DNA of 35,823 nucleotides from Leptolyngbyaceae cyanobacterium RU_5_1 (GTDB lineage Bacteria; Cyanobacteriota; Cyanobacteriia; Leptolyngbyales; Leptolyngbyaceae). A model generated the notes under the pieces. It was not told the DNA's origin. It made no database searches and saw nothing but the letters and a program-made list of their open reading frames with translations. The position numbers were made by a program, and so were the translations under genes. The first letter of the stretch is position 1, and the number at the start of each line of letters is the position of its first letter. Location: positions 1 through 35,823 of the forward strand of contig JAAUSG010000023.1 in assembly GCA_012034055.1 (NCBI GenBank), read 5' to 3'. This document shows, in pieces, positions 7,921-16,882 of this stretch.

Positions 7921-9267
7921 TCACTCAATGTAGCCAGTGTGTTTCATGAATCGTTCGGTCGAAGTTTGTGACTGTTGTAAGGCTCGATCGACAGAGGTAT
8001 TGTTGGTTAAGGCGGCGGCGATCGTTTGTCCAACCGATGACCCGATCGCCTGAAATTCGGGAATGTCCACATACTGAACGCCCTTATACGGCGTTGGTTG
8101 AGCTGCTGGACGGGTCACATCTGCCGATTGGATGGCTCTCAGGGCGATCGCGGCGAACGGTGCGGCTTTCTGATAGTTCGGATTTGCGTAGGTGGAGGTG
8201 CGAGTGCCCGGTGGTACGGCAACCCAGCCATTCTGGTTAGCTACCAATTGGACGTACTCTTTTGAGGTTGCCCAGGCGATGAACCGCTGTGCGGCTTCTG
8301 GTGATTTGGAGGTTTTCGGAATGGCAAGTGCCCATGCCCAGAGCCAGTTTGACCCGTTTGGATAGTCCGCGATCGGAGCGCGCGCAAAGGCAACCTTGTC
8401 AGACACCTGGGACTCTTTGGGATTGGACAACAGCCCGGCAGCAACCGTTGCATCGATCCACATCCCACACTTGCCCGTCGAGAATAGCGCCAGATTCTCA
8501 TTAAAGCCGTTAGAACTGGCTCCTGGTGGGCCATACTGCTGCAGCAAATCGACGTAGTAGGCGATCGCTGCTTTCCAGGCAACCGTGTTGATAGTGGGCT
8601 TCCATTGCATGTCGAACCATTGCCCACCATAGGTGTTGACTAATGTGGACAGAAACGCCATGTTCTCACCCCAGCCCGGTTTGCCGCGCAAGCAAACGCC
8701 ATACACCCCGTTGCTGGGATTATGGATTTTGCTGGCCCACGTTTTGATTTGCGCATAGGTCGGCTGTTCGGGAACGGTAATTCCAGCTTTTTCAAACAAG
8801 TCCCGCCGATAATACAGCATTGAACTTTCGCCATAAAACGGCAGCGCATAGAGTTTGCCATCATTGGAAAGCCCTTCCCGAATGGGTTTGAGCAGATCAT
8901 TCACGTCATAGCTAGCAGGCAGATCTAAGGGCCGTAACCAATCGCGTCTTGCCCAAATTGGCGTTTCATAGGATCCAATTGTGAGGACATCAAACTGTCC
9001 ACCCTGACTGGCAATGTCGGTTGTGGTACGTTGGCGCAGCACATTCTCTTCCAGCACCACCCAGCGCAACTGAATATCGGGATTGGCCTCCTCAAATTTG
9101 CGAGACAACCCCTGCATGATCACCATGTCCCCATTGTTGACGGTGGCGATCGTCAATCTCGTTTTCTCCGCTGCCTGCGACCCAGTTGAACATGCATGCA
9201 GCAGTTGCGTCACCAGAACTCCAACCAGGAATGCAACCAATATCCTGGCGAAGCGAGGAATACGCAT
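7921..9267 (-). CDS. Extracellular polyol/sugar-binding lipoprotein of an ABC transporter
   Basis: 448 residues from the ATG at 9267, which has AAGGAG seven bases upstream; a TTG start at 9294 is possible but lacks such a site. The N-terminus is a lipoprotein signal peptide (ARILVAFLVGVLVTQLLHAC) with Cys26 as the lipidated residue. The mature part has the family-1 solute-binding architecture: LTIATVNNGDMVIMQGLSRKFE at the start, GGQFDVLTIGSYETPIWARRDWL, YALPFYGESSMLYYRRDLFEKAG and the later MWIDATVAAGLL. This matches the sorbitol/mannitol (SmoE-like) group better than the maltose group, from memory of these sequences. It is the first gene of the leftward operon and sits divergent from the SDR gene. 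Confidence 0.9.
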   Translation of the reverse strand: MRIPRFARILVAFLVGVLVTQLLHACSTGSQAAEKTRLTIATVNNGDMVIMQGLSRKFEEANPDIQLRWVVLEENVLRQRTTTDIASQGGQFDVLTIGSYETPIWARRDWLRPLDLPASYDVNDLLKPIREGLSNDGKLYALPFYGESSMLYYRRDLFEKAGITVPEQPTYAQIKTWASKIHNPSNGVYGVCLRGKPGWGENMAFLSTLVNTYGGQWFDMQWKPTINTVAWKAAIAYYVDLLQQYGPPGASSNGFNENLALFSTGKCGMWIDATVAAGLLSNPKESQVSDKVAFARAPIADYPNGSNWLWAWALAIPKTSKSPEAAQRFIAWATSKEYVQLVANQNGWVAVPPGTRTSTYANPNYQKAAPFAAIALRAIQSADVTRPAAQPTPYKGVQYVDIPEFQAIGSSVGQTIAAALTNNTSVDRALQQSQTSTERFMKHTGYIE

Positions 9268-9320
9268 TGCACAACTCCTTTTGATATTAAACAATGAGTG
9301 AATTTTTGATTTTATGCTCT

Positions 9321-9336
9321 GCTTTTGAACAAAAGC
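9321..9336. promoter_or_regulatory. Perfect 16-bp palindrome, candidate operator
   Basis: GCTTTTGAACAAAAGC is a perfect inverted repeat (two 7-bp arms around AA) placed 54 bp before the binding-protein ATG and 91 bp before the SDR ATG. A SorC-family regulator is encoded two genes away, and such proteins bind palindromes in divergent promoters. The assignment to that regulator is inference. Confidence 0.5.
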
Positions 9337-9365
9337 TCAATAATAGAAATCATACTGAGATGCCT

Positions 9366-9394
9366 TTGAAAACTGAATCGTTCCTGAGTATTTG
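9366..9394 (+). promoter_or_regulatory. Possible sigma-70 promoter of the SDR gene
   Basis: TTGAAA (9366-9371), 17-bp spacer, TATTTG (9389-9394). The spacing is right and the -10 is weak. It lies 33 bp upstream of the SDR start codon. Confidence 0.35.
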
Positions 9395-9427
9395 CAATAA
9401 ATCTTGATTAATTAGGAGGTTAAAAGC

Positions 9428-10255
9428 ATGGCTGCCACCGCAACTTATCACTTTGAGGGCAAAATGATTCTGATTACGGGTGGTGCGGGAGATATCGGCA
9501 AGGCAACGGCGCAACGCTTTGCTGCCAGTGGGGCAGGAGTCGTTCTTCTGGACTTAAACGACGCAAAAATGGCAGATGTGGCTGAAGAGCTAGACGGATA
9601 TAACGTTCCAGTCCGCACCTTTCGCTGTGATGTTACGGCTGCTGCTGATGTGGCAAAGGCGTTCTCAAGGGCGATCGCTCAATTTGAGCACATCGATTAC
9701 GTCTTCAATAACGCCGGATATCAAGGTGCATTTGCGAAAACGGACGAGTATCCAGAGGATGATTTTCAAACGGTAATCGACATTAATGTGGTCGGCGTTT
9801 TCCATGTTCTGAAAGCAGCAGCCCAGCATATGCGCAATTCGAGTGGCGGCGCGATCGCCTCCGGCGGCACAAAGTGCATCGTCAATATGTCTAGCTATGC
9901 AGGCGTTGTTGGACCTCCAAACATGCTGGCCTATGCCGCCTCCAAGTTTGCTGTAATTGGCATGACGCAAACGGCCGCCAAAGATCTAGCGCCCTATCGT
10001 ATCCGCGTCAATTCACTCTCTCCGGCACTAATCGGCCCCGGTGTAATGTGGACTCGCCAAACAGAACTGCAGGCCGCCGTTGGCTCCCAATACTTTGATG
10101 CCAATCCAAACGTCGTTGAACAACAGATGATTCATTCAGTCCCCCTGCGCCGCCTGGGAAGCCTGGAAGAAGTTGCCAATGGGGTTGCATTTCTGATGAG
10201 CGATGAGGCCAGTTACATCACTGGGTTTAATTTGGAGATTACAGGGGGACAGTAG
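9428..10255 (+). CDS. SDR-family NAD-dependent polyol dehydrogenase, xylitol-dehydrogenase-like
   Basis: 275 residues, a classical short-chain dehydrogenase. Cofactor motif TGGAGDIG (17-24), NNAG near 95, catalytic Ser near 155 and YAASK near 169-173. AGGAGG at 9414-9419 fixes the start. Several stretches (NNAGYQGAFA, GPPNMLAYAASK, ELQAAVGSQYF, VVEQQMIHSVPLRR) recall the NAD-dependent xylitol dehydrogenase of Gluconobacter, which converts xylitol to D-xylulose. That memory is the reason for the call; sorbitol or another polyol cannot be excluded. It is divergent from the transporter operon and 206 bp upstream of the SorC regulator, so a second route from polyol to ketose beside the mannitol-dehydrogenase-family enzyme is likely. 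Confidence 0.85.
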   Translation: MAATATYHFEGKMILITGGAGDIGKATAQRFAASGAGVVLLDLNDAKMADVAEELDGYNVPVRTFRCDVTAAADVAKAFSRAIAQFEHIDYVFNNAGYQGAFAKTDEYPEDDFQTVIDINVVGVFHVLKAAAQHMRNSSGGAIASGGTKCIVNMSSYAGVVGPPNMLAYAASKFAVIGMTQTAAKDLAPYRIRVNSLSPALIGPGVMWTRQTELQAAVGSQYFDANPNVVEQQMIHSVPLRRLGSLEEVANGVAFLMSDEASYITGFNLEITGGQ

Positions 10256-10261
10256 GGGAAT

Positions 10262-10345
10262 GAAGATTGAAGATTGAAGATTGAAGATTGAAAATCCCCA
10301 GTAGGGTGGGCAATGCCCACTCTTCGCACTTCGCACTTCGCACTT
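10262..10345. repeat. Short tandem repeats (GAAGATT and CTTCGCA units)
   Basis: GAAGATT is repeated about four times from 10262, followed by CTTCGCA repeats at 10321-10345. They fill the 206-bp gap between the SDR gene and the regulator gene. No terminator is evident, so read-through is possible. Confidence 0.6.
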
Positions 10346-10461
10346 CACTTCCATTTCGCTTCGTGCTTTACATAAAAACTTGAGCAATTCCTCTATCTTT
10401 GGATAGATGCTCTTTTGGAAAATCATTGTTTTTAAGGATTCGCTTGTCCGGAGAGTGGGGG

Positions 10462-11418
10462 ATGAAAGAACCGTTTTTGGAGAAACGCGATCGCAAATTA
10501 GATCTTGCGGCTCACGCGGCCTGGTTGTATTACATTGCTGGCAACACCCAGGAAGAAATTGCGATTAAACTCAATGTTTCTCGGCAAGCGGCCCAGCGGT
10601 TAGTTGCACTGGCGGTGAGCGAAAAGCTGATTAAATTTCGGCTCGACTACCCCCTGAGTGACTGTATTGCGTTGGCTGAAGCGTTGCGCGATCGCTTTGA
10701 TTTGTCCCTCTGTGCAGTGGTGCCGAGCGATGCCGGGAGTGGAGAGACCTTCAACGGGATTGGGGTGTGTGCAGCAAGCCATCTGGAGACATACCTGGCT
10801 GCAAAAACGCCAACTGTTCTGGCATTCTCCTCCGGGCGAACGTTGCGAACGATGGTCGAGCAAATCCCGTCGATGGATCAACCTCAACACAAAATTGTTT
10901 CGATTATTGGCAATATGTCCCACTATGGGCGGGCAGGTCGTCATGAAGTCGTCATGCATCTGTCCGATCGCGTCGGTTCACAAGCCTATCCGGTTCCAAC
11001 GCCGGTGGTTGCTACCAGTGTTGAAGAGCGGCGATTGTTGCAAACGCAGCGATCGTTTCTTGCCGTCCAGACCCTGACAGAGCAGGCGAAGGCAACCTTT
11101 GTTGGAATCAGCCAGATTGCCTGGAATGCCCCGCTGCACCAGGATGGATTCATTAATGATGAGGAGGTGACTGAACTCATCGCCCTGGGAGCGGTTGGAG
11201 AAATTGCAGGTTGGGCCTACGACCAGCACGGAGTGCTCCTGGAAAACGGAACGAATAGCCGTGTTGCGAGTGTGCCGCTCGAACAACCTGCCCAGCGACT
11301 AATCATTGGGGTAGCAGGCAGTGAGAAAAAGGCAGACGCAATTTTAGCAGCCATGCGTGGCCAGCTAATTACTGGACTGATTACTGACAAAGCAGCCGCT
11401 CAAGCAATTCTGTCTTAA
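10462..11418 (+). CDS. SorC-family sugar-binding transcriptional regulator
   Basis: 318 residues from the ATG at 10462 (GGAGAG six bases upstream). An N-terminal helix-turn-helix (about 14-50: [30 protein letters not shown]) precedes a SorC effector domain with [16 protein letters not shown], a GINMS-like [22 protein letters not shown] and a C-terminal [23 protein letters not shown]. Family members (SorC, SmoC, DeoR-like CggR) sense a sugar, polyol or sugar phosphate and control adjacent catabolic genes. Here the likely targets are the SDR gene and the divergent transporter operon. Its stop codon overlaps the glyS stop codon on the other strand by three bases. Confidence 0.9.
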   Translation: MKEPFLEKRDRKLDLAAHAAWLYYIAGNTQEEIAIKLNVSRQAAQRLVALAVSEKLIKFRLDYPLSDCIALAEALRDRFDLSLCAVVPSDAGSGETFNGIGVCAASHLETYLAAKTPTVLAFSSGRTLRTMVEQIPSMDQPQHKIVSIIGNMSHYGRAGRHEVVMHLSDRVGSQAYPVPTPVVATSVEERRLLQTQRSFLAVQTLTEQAKATFVGISQIAWNAPLHQDGFINDEEVTELIALGAVGEIAGWAYDQHGVLLENGTNSRVASVPLEQPAQRLIIGVAGSEKKADAILAAMRGQLITGLITDKAAAQAILS

Positions 11419-13613
11419 CTCTTTACGATCGCTCCAAAGTCCGCCAGCACACGGGCATGATTGCGCAACACGCCCAGTAAGTTCAAGCGATTTTGCTTAA
11501 TGTCAGGGTCAGGATCCATGACTAAGACACTATCGGCACCGTCGAAAAAGTTGGCAACCGTCGGTGCAATTTGACTGAGCGCATCCACCAGCTTCTGGTA
11601 CTCCTGCTGTCCTTGCATCTGGTTGTGGAGCTGTTTCAATGCATCAAAGAACGCCTGCTCCGAGGATTTCTGGAATAGTTTTGGCTGAATCACTTTGGCT
11701 GGATTGAGCTGAACTGTATCCAATGGACCTTGAGCCGCCAGGCGAGAAGCGCGGTTGACCGTTGCGTAGATGGTTGCCAGGGTGCCGCTGTCCCGAATGG
11801 ACTGCAGGAAGAGGGCGCGATCGCGCACGTCCAACAAATCCACCAAGGCTCGCTGGGTGTACTCTGGATCGTTCTCGCCCAGCACCGCATTCACCAGGTC
11901 GTAGTCAATGTTGCGGTCTTCTTGCAGCAGGGTGCGGATCCGCTGCAGGAAAAATTCTCGGAGTTGCTGCCGTAGCTCATCCAGGTTGGGTTTCATCACT
12001 GACAAGAAGGATTGGGCAAAGTCGGCCGTCACCTGCTCCAGAAGCTGAGACAGGTTGATCGGCAGATTGGCGAACCAGGTGATGTTGACGATCGCATTGG
12101 CCGCCCGGCGTAGCGCAAAGGGGTCAGAGGAGCCGCTGGGAACCATCCCCAGTCCAAAAATGCTGACCAGGGTATCCAGGCGATCGGCCAATCCAACGAC
12201 TTGACCAGTCAGGGTTTCCGGGAGTTTGTCCTGTGCGCCTCTGGGCAAGTAGTGCTCGAAAATGGCATCGGCAACGGCGTCGGGTTCTCCACCGGCGAGG
12301 GCGTATTTCTGTCCCATCACCCCCTGCAGTTCGGGAAATTCGCCGACCATCTGGGTGACGAGATCGGCTTTGCAGAGCAGGGCGGCGCGTTGGATATGGG
12401 TGCGGTTTGGATTGGAGATTGGAGATTGGGGATTGGAGATTGGGGATTGGGGATTGGGGATTGGAGATTGGAGTTGATGGGTGATTTGGTCGGCGATGGT
12501 GCAGATGCGATCGACTTTGGCTCGGACAGAACCCAAGTCTTGCTGGAAGGTGACGCTTTCTAGTTTGGGCAGATAGCTTTCCAGGGGGGCGGCGCGATCG
12601 GCATCAAAGAAGAATTTGCCGTCGGACAAGCGGGCCCGGATTACCCGCTCGTTGCCCTCAGCAATAATCCTGGCTTTCTTGGGGTCGCCGTTGGAGATGG
12701 TGATGAAATAGGGTAACAGCTCGTCGGATCCAGTCTGCTTTAGCACGGGAAAGTAGCGCTGGTGACTCTCCATTTCGGTGGTGATCACTTCTGGCGGCAG
12801 TTCCAGGAATTCGGGATCGAACTTGCCCACCACTGGAGAGGGGTATTCCACCAAATTGGTTACTTCCCGCAGCAGGTCTGGATTGACAACGGCAACCCCG
12901 TTCACCTGGGTCGCCGCTGCCTGAATTTGCTGCTCAATTACGATCTGCCGCTGCGCTGGATCAACCTGCACAAAGGCCGTGCTGAGGGTATCCGGGTAGG
13001 CTGCGGCATTTGGAACGGCAATCGGTTCGGGATGGAGGACGCGGTGTCCCTGGGAGGTGCGATCGCTGCGACAGCCCTGCATCCCATTCACTAACTCAAG
13101 GGGCAGAACTTTACCATCGAGCAGCGTCACCAGCCAGCGAATCGGACGGGGAAAGCGCAATTCTCCATCGGCCCAGCGCATAAACCGTCGTCCCTCTAGC
13201 CCGGTAATCCAATCCGGCACCAGGGTTTTCAAAATATCAGCGATCGGCTGTCCAATGATGGTTTTGCGCACGAAGACGAAGTCGCCCTTATCGGTGGGAC
13301 GAATCTCTAGCGTGGACACCTCAACCCCCTGCTTCTGAGCAAAGCCTTCCGCCGCCCTAGTAGGCTGACCGTCTTTGAATGCCGCCTGTGCCGGTGGGCC
13401 TTTCACATCCTCCTCCTGATCGGGCTGGCGATCGGGCAGTCCACGAATCAGCACCGCCAGGCGTCGGGGAGTCCCATAGTATTCCATTGCCTCCGGGCTT
13501 AAGGAATGGTCGGCAAGGCTTTTGGGAATCCGCGATCGCCATTGCTCCAGCGCCTCATCCACAAAATCTGCCGGTAATTCTTCTGTGCCAACTTCCAATA
13601 AAAACGTCGCCAT
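11415..13613 (-). CDS. glyS: Glycyl-tRNA synthetase beta subunit
   Basis: 732 residues from the ATG at 13613 ([22 protein letters not shown], the canonical GlyS N-terminus). An upstream in-frame start at 13643 would only add ten unlikely residues. GlyS with the GlyQ alpha subunit, not seen here, charges tRNA-Gly. Recognisable blocks include [61 protein letters not shown], and the HD-like core [26 protein letters not shown]. Between the two last blocks a repeat-encoded insert reads [17 protein letters not shown]. The C-terminus ([28 protein letters not shown]) is the tRNA-binding end. It is convergent with the SorC gene. Confidence 0.95.
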   Translation of the reverse strand: MATFLLEVGTEELPADFVDEALEQWRSRIPKSLADHSLSPEAMEYYGTPRRLAVLIRGLPDRQPDQEEDVKGPPAQAAFKDGQPTRAAEGFAQKQGVEVSTLEIRPTDKGDFVFVRKTIIGQPIADILKTLVPDWITGLEGRRFMRWADGELRFPRPIRWLVTLLDGKVLPLELVNGMQGCRSDRTSQGHRVLHPEPIAVPNAAAYPDTLSTAFVQVDPAQRQIVIEQQIQAAATQVNGVAVVNPDLLREVTNLVEYPSPVVGKFDPEFLELPPEVITTEMESHQRYFPVLKQTGSDELLPYFITISNGDPKKARIIAEGNERVIRARLSDGKFFFDADRAAPLESYLPKLESVTFQQDLGSVRAKVDRICTIADQITHQLQSPIPNPQSPISNPQSPISNPNRTHIQRAALLCKADLVTQMVGEFPELQGVMGQKYALAGGEPDAVADAIFEHYLPRGAQDKLPETLTGQVVGLADRLDTLVSIFGLGMVPSGSSDPFALRRAANAIVNITWFANLPINLSQLLEQVTADFAQSFLSVMKPNLDELRQQLREFFLQRIRTLLQEDRNIDYDLVNAVLGENDPEYTQRALVDLLDVRDRALFLQSIRDSGTLATIYATVNRASRLAAQGPLDTVQLNPAKVIQPKLFQKSSEQAFFDALKQLHNQMQGQQEYQKLVDALSQIAPTVANFFDGADSVLVMDPDPDIKQNRLNLLGVLRNHARVLADFGAIVKS
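12412..12475. repeat. In-frame heptanucleotide repeat inside glyS
   Basis: About nine 7-bp units of the GGAGATT/GGGGATT type. Such repeats normally lie between cyanobacterial genes. Here they are in frame and are translated on the minus strand as a Pro/Asn/Ser/Gln-rich insert in a variable part of GlyS. Confidence 0.85.
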
Positions 13614-13639
13614 ACATCTACCTATACGCCAAAGTCCAT

Positions 13640-14378
13640 TCAATCTTCACCAGTGTAGCCTTGGGACGGATAAAGATTATGAAGGAACAAAGGATGAAGG
13701 AGTGAAGAGATAAAGAATCCATCGATGTTTTTCTTGATACTTTCAGCTATGGCATCGGCTTGATCCAGGTTTTGCTTCAGGTCACCCCAAAATTCGAGTG
13801 TGTTACCGCGAATGTTCTTCAACCGGCCGTGCAGTTGCATCCCTTCTAACGCAAACTGCCGTAAGTCGATCTCCCGTCCGCCATCGCGACCTGCGACATA
13901 GTAATTGGCTTTCGTTCTGACTTTCTCTTTTTGAGGGTGTTCGTCAATGGACAAATCGTAGTAGCTCATTCGGTCTAACCAATCGACGACATCCTTACCC
14001 CGATATTGACGTGGCGATCGCGGCGCACTGCCCACACAGAGGTGAACCGTTTTACCGGCGAGGTGCAAATCTTCCGCAATCTGACAACCCGACTGCCCGG
14101 TTCCCACCACTAACACCGGTGTGTCTGGTAGCGATTGTGGATTCCTGTATTCCGATGAGTGCAACTGCACCACCTGATCCGAAAATCGCTCCGCCATTCT
14201 CGGCAGTTTGGGGAGATGGTAACCCCCCACCGCAATTACCACCTGATCGGCTGTGGGGATCCTCACCGGGGTAGTGATATCCGGGAAGTTTGCATTGCCA
14301 GTTGGGGGTTACCAGACAAAAAGAATCCCAGCGGTTTGAGCGCCATGAATGGCCGTCAAAACAGTCTTGACAGACCAC
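13640..14378 (-). pseudogene. Remnant of a flavin-dependent oxidoreductase (MSMEG_0569-like)
   Basis: Pieces of one flavoprotein lie in two frames. The upstream piece (about 14378-14260) reads [20 protein letters not shown] followed by [12 protein letters not shown], normally found 40-80 residues from the N-terminus. The frame then shifts near 14260 and continues as [19 protein letters not shown], the NADPH motif [22 protein letters not shown], and DVVDWLDRMSYYDL through to about 13715. Compared with my memory of the family (about 430 residues), the FAD-binding GxGxxG start, about 60-90 internal residues and the last ~120 residues are missing. The tail after 13715 is unrelated, repeat-derived sequence. 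The copy abuts the trmB stop. The 208-codon frame from 14266 could be annotated as a gene, but it cannot bind FAD normally. Confidence 0.75.
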
Positions 14379-14383
14379 CAGTG

Positions 14384-15016
14384 CTACAGATTGAGAAATA
14401 GTGCTCGATACACCGGATCACCCAATGCCAACACGGATAGTTCTCGTTCAGTCGAGATTGGCAGGGGGTTAATAGGAAGCCAAGCGAGTTGCTGTTGAGT
14501 GAAGGCGGGGTGTTCGTGGAAGCGATCGCGTATTGCGATCGCCACCTCTTCCACGTCTGACTGAACGAACACCCTGCCGCCACTCACCAAAAAATTAGCC
14601 AGATCGTCAACCAGTTCAGGCTGTACGACCCGTCGCTTTTGGTGACGGCGCTTAAACCAGGGGTCGGGAAACTGAATCGTGACGGTTCGCAACACTCCAG
14701 CAGGCAAGGACTGCAAGAGCGATCGCAGCGAGTTATTCGCATTGCAAAACAGATAATGCAGATTGGTCAAACCCAATTCTGTCCGCCAGCCATTTGCCTG
14801 TTCAACCAGCGGTTCGCGAATTTCCAAGCCCAAAAAGTTCCAGTCCGGCTGCCGTTGCGCCATCTCTAGCAAGAATCGTCCCTTGCCAGAACCAATGTCG
14901 AGATGCAGGGGTTGGTTCAAATCAGCATAAATCCTTTGCCAATCGGGCGGACTGGCGACTACCTGATACTTCTTGCTAAGTGGGTTAACATGCTCACGGA
15001 CACGAACAACAGACAA
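14384..15016 (-). CDS. trmB: tRNA (guanine-N7-)-methyltransferase
   Basis: 210 residues. The SAM-binding motif is [17 protein letters not shown], followed by [15 protein letters not shown]. The TrmB signature [25 protein letters not shown] is present and STERE lies near the C-terminus. The enzyme forms m7G46 in tRNA. The start is probably the TTG at 15016 ([14 protein letters not shown]), because AGGAGG lies at 15025-15030, eight bases upstream. The GTG at 15037 (adding seven residues) would place that site inside the gene. The flavoprotein remnant begins immediately after the stop. Confidence 0.92.
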   Translation of the reverse strand: MSVVRVREHVNPLSKKYQVVASPPDWQRIYADLNQPLHLDIGSGKGRFLLEMAQRQPDWNFLGLEIREPLVEQANGWRTELGLTNLHYLFCNANNSLRSLLQSLPAGVLRTVTIQFPDPWFKRRHQKRRVVQPELVDDLANFLVSGGRVFVQSDVEEVAIAIRDRFHEHPAFTQQQLAWLPINPLPISTERELSVLALGDPVYRALFLNL

Positions 15017-15087
15017 CGTGGACACCTCCTGATACACGGTGGCGAGATTTCCAGCCCCTAACCCCTAACCTCTAGCCCCTGGACTCT

Positions 15088-16356
15088 CTACGGCTGACGG
15101 AAGATGCCGAAGACGGAAGTGAATCCGTGCAGGAAGGTGCTACCGCCGACGGGACCGATTTCACCATTGCAGAAGAAGCCGCTGAGTGGGACATCAGGCA
15201 AATGCTGGCTGAACAGTTGGGAGTCGAAATCTGGCTCACCATACAATCCTTGGCCGCGTCCCAGGCAGGCAAACATCAGCGCTCCGATCGCAGGAGTGGA
15301 GTTGGCGGTGATCGTTGTGTGATATCGGTGCAGGAGAGTCTCCAGGTCTTCGGCAGACGCTTTGGCGTCGCGTAAGTGAAACTGGATGCGCTGGCCGGGT
15401 CGGATGCGATCGCCAATCGCGATCGCCCCCACTCTTGGATCAACCCCAATCAACTGCCGAATCAGAAAATCTCCCTGCTCCAGCGTTTGCTTAAACTCAG
15501 TTTGAGCAACTCCCACGAACAAAGAGTGCTGCGCCAGTGCGCGGTCTTCCTCACTCAAGCTCTGAATCAGTTCTTGCAGCACTTCCAGTGGAGTTCGCTT
15601 CTGAGAGACGACTGCACCCCCCCCGTAGGAAGATAGGCTAGAGCTGGGCGGGGTTTCCAGCGCCAATAGAATATTACGCTCTCCTTCTGACACCAGATAG
15701 GGCTGTCCAATCGGGCGGCATCCCTGGGCCACGATCGCATCCAGCGCAATATTGCCACTTAAGGCAACCCCAACCACTCCCTCTCGATGAAGACGATAGT
15801 TGCAAAACAAACCTGCAGCGCTACTGCTTCCACTCACCAGACCACCAACCTTTGTGGCACCAGAATAGGCAAAATCCAGCCCTTGTAATAGGTCATTTAC
15901 CCGGCTAAATGACGAGTCTGCCAGCAAAACAAACTTTGGCTGCTCGGCTGGAGAGATGCCAACCAAATCAATCCAGGTATCGGGTGAGCTATCCAAATCA
16001 GGTAGCTCATCCGGGGAAAGGTGAAATGGATGAACTTGAACTCCCGGCAACGACGCCAACACTAGCGTTAAAGCGGGTTCACCCTCGATCTCTCGGGGCT
16101 GGTGTGGGGTCATCCCAATCACACCACTCCCCCCGCAGCCAATCAGCGCAATATCACCCAGTCGTTCTCGTAATAATGGCATTAGCCGAGAATGTTCACT
16201 GGCAAAGGCAGATGAAATGAAAACCAATCCCAAATTAGCAGTTGCCTGTAGCGCTGCTTGAGCGTGCTGGACAACTTCAGCGATCGCAGCCTCCAAAGAG
16301 GGGCGAGTTGATAGGGCACTCACCCATCTCATTGGATTTTCTGTCGGTGCTGCCAT
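15088..16356 (-). CDS. FIST domain sensory protein
   Basis: 422 residues. The N-terminal FIST domain shows LGLVFISSAFASEHSRLMPLLRERLGD with ALIGCGGSGVIG, and SYGGGAVVSQ-type loops later. The FIST_C domain closes with GLYGEPDFDSQLFSQHLPDVPLSGFFCNGEIGPVGG followed by STFLHGFTSVFGIF, which is characteristic of the family. FIST domains are intracellular sensory domains thought to bind small ligands such as amino acids. No kinase or cyclase output domain is attached, so it is a stand-alone form common in cyanobacteria. It lies 71 bp upstream of trmB on the same strand. GAGGAAG before the ATG supports the start. Confidence 0.88.
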   Translation of the reverse strand: MAAPTENPMRWVSALSTRPSLEAAIAEVVQHAQAALQATANLGLVFISSAFASEHSRLMPLLRERLGDIALIGCGGSGVIGMTPHQPREIEGEPALTLVLASLPGVQVHPFHLSPDELPDLDSSPDTWIDLVGISPAEQPKFVLLADSSFSRVNDLLQGLDFAYSGATKVGGLVSGSSSAAGLFCNYRLHREGVVGVALSGNIALDAIVAQGCRPIGQPYLVSEGERNILLALETPPSSSLSSYGGGAVVSQKRTPLEVLQELIQSLSEEDRALAQHSLFVGVAQTEFKQTLEQGDFLIRQLIGVDPRVGAIAIGDRIRPGQRIQFHLRDAKASAEDLETLLHRYHTTITANSTPAIGALMFACLGRGQGLYGEPDFDSQLFSQHLPDVPLSGFFCNGEIGPVGGSTFLHGFTSVFGIFRQP

Positions 16357-16485
16357 CCTAGTCTTCCTCTGTATTAACGAGTGCTTGTTATCTTAAAACG
16401 CCTGTTGATAAAACCGTCGTATGAAGATATTCTGACAAAATGCTGCACGCAGGACTACCACCTTTAATTCCTCTACAATTGCCCT

Positions 16486-16617
16486 AAATAATAAACGAGA
16501 GCTGTGCAGGGCCACTACCCCTGCAGTTCAAATTCTTCTGCTTCGGCCAAGAACAAGCCGCCTAATTCAGATAGCGTTGCAAGGCAACGTCACAAGGCCG
16601 AAATTTCACGATTATTT
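16486..16617. ncRNA. Candidate structured RNA between the FIST gene and cp12
   Basis: Four nested or adjacent stems in 132 nt: P1 AAATAAT (16486-16492) with ATTATTT (16611-16617); P2 hairpin TGCAGGG/CCCTGCA (16505-16511 with 16519-16525); P3 TTCGGCC (16542-16548) with GGCCGAA (16596-16602); P4 inside P3, CGTTGC/GCAACG (16575-16580 with 16584-16589). All stems are perfect. Stems read the same on both strands, so direction is unknown: it could lead cp12, lead the FIST gene, or be free-standing. I did not match it to a known RNA class. No T tract follows on either side. The rest of 16357-16882 holds only the promoter listed next. Confidence 0.35.
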
Positions 16618-16640
16618 AGCAAACACTTGGACAAGGTGGC

Positions 16641-16669
16641 TTGACGGTACGGTACTATTAAAATATGTT
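16641..16669 (+). promoter_or_regulatory. Candidate sigma-70 promoter for cp12
   Basis: TTGACG (16641-16646), 17-bp spacer, TATGTT (16664-16669). It would give a 5' leader of about 205 nt before the cp12 ATG. Confidence 0.4.
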
Positions 16670-16882
16670 ACGTACGACTCCTTGGCTAATCAGGTTGCCT
16701 TAACTGCAAACCTTAAGAGATTTGGCTAAGGTTCTTTCTTGCATAGCTGCCTCTTGTATTACTGTTGATAGATCCTGGATAGCTACCTGCTGAGTACTAA
16801 GCAGGTTTAGATATCTGAGGGGCGAGGGTGGCTTGCGAGAGCTGCTTACATTTTTAAGAACGTTGACTGGGATAGAAACTCC

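Noticed and set aside
7501-7933. Several 70-100 codon frames between the binding-protein and MalF-type genes
   Set aside because: All fall in a GC-rich repeat, occur on both strands, and encode low-complexity Gly/Pro-rich sequence.
12412-12475. Tandem repeat resembling a CRISPR array
   Set aside because: Units are 7 bp with no spacers; it is a simple heptanucleotide repeat in coding sequence.
12201-12563. 120-codon frame antisense to glyS
   Set aside because: It owes its length to the heptamer repeat and lies wholly inside the well-conserved glyS gene on the other strand.
16486-16617. Cobalamin, glutamine or SRP RNA for the structured region
   Set aside because: The stems are present but the conserved loop sequences I remember for these classes are not.
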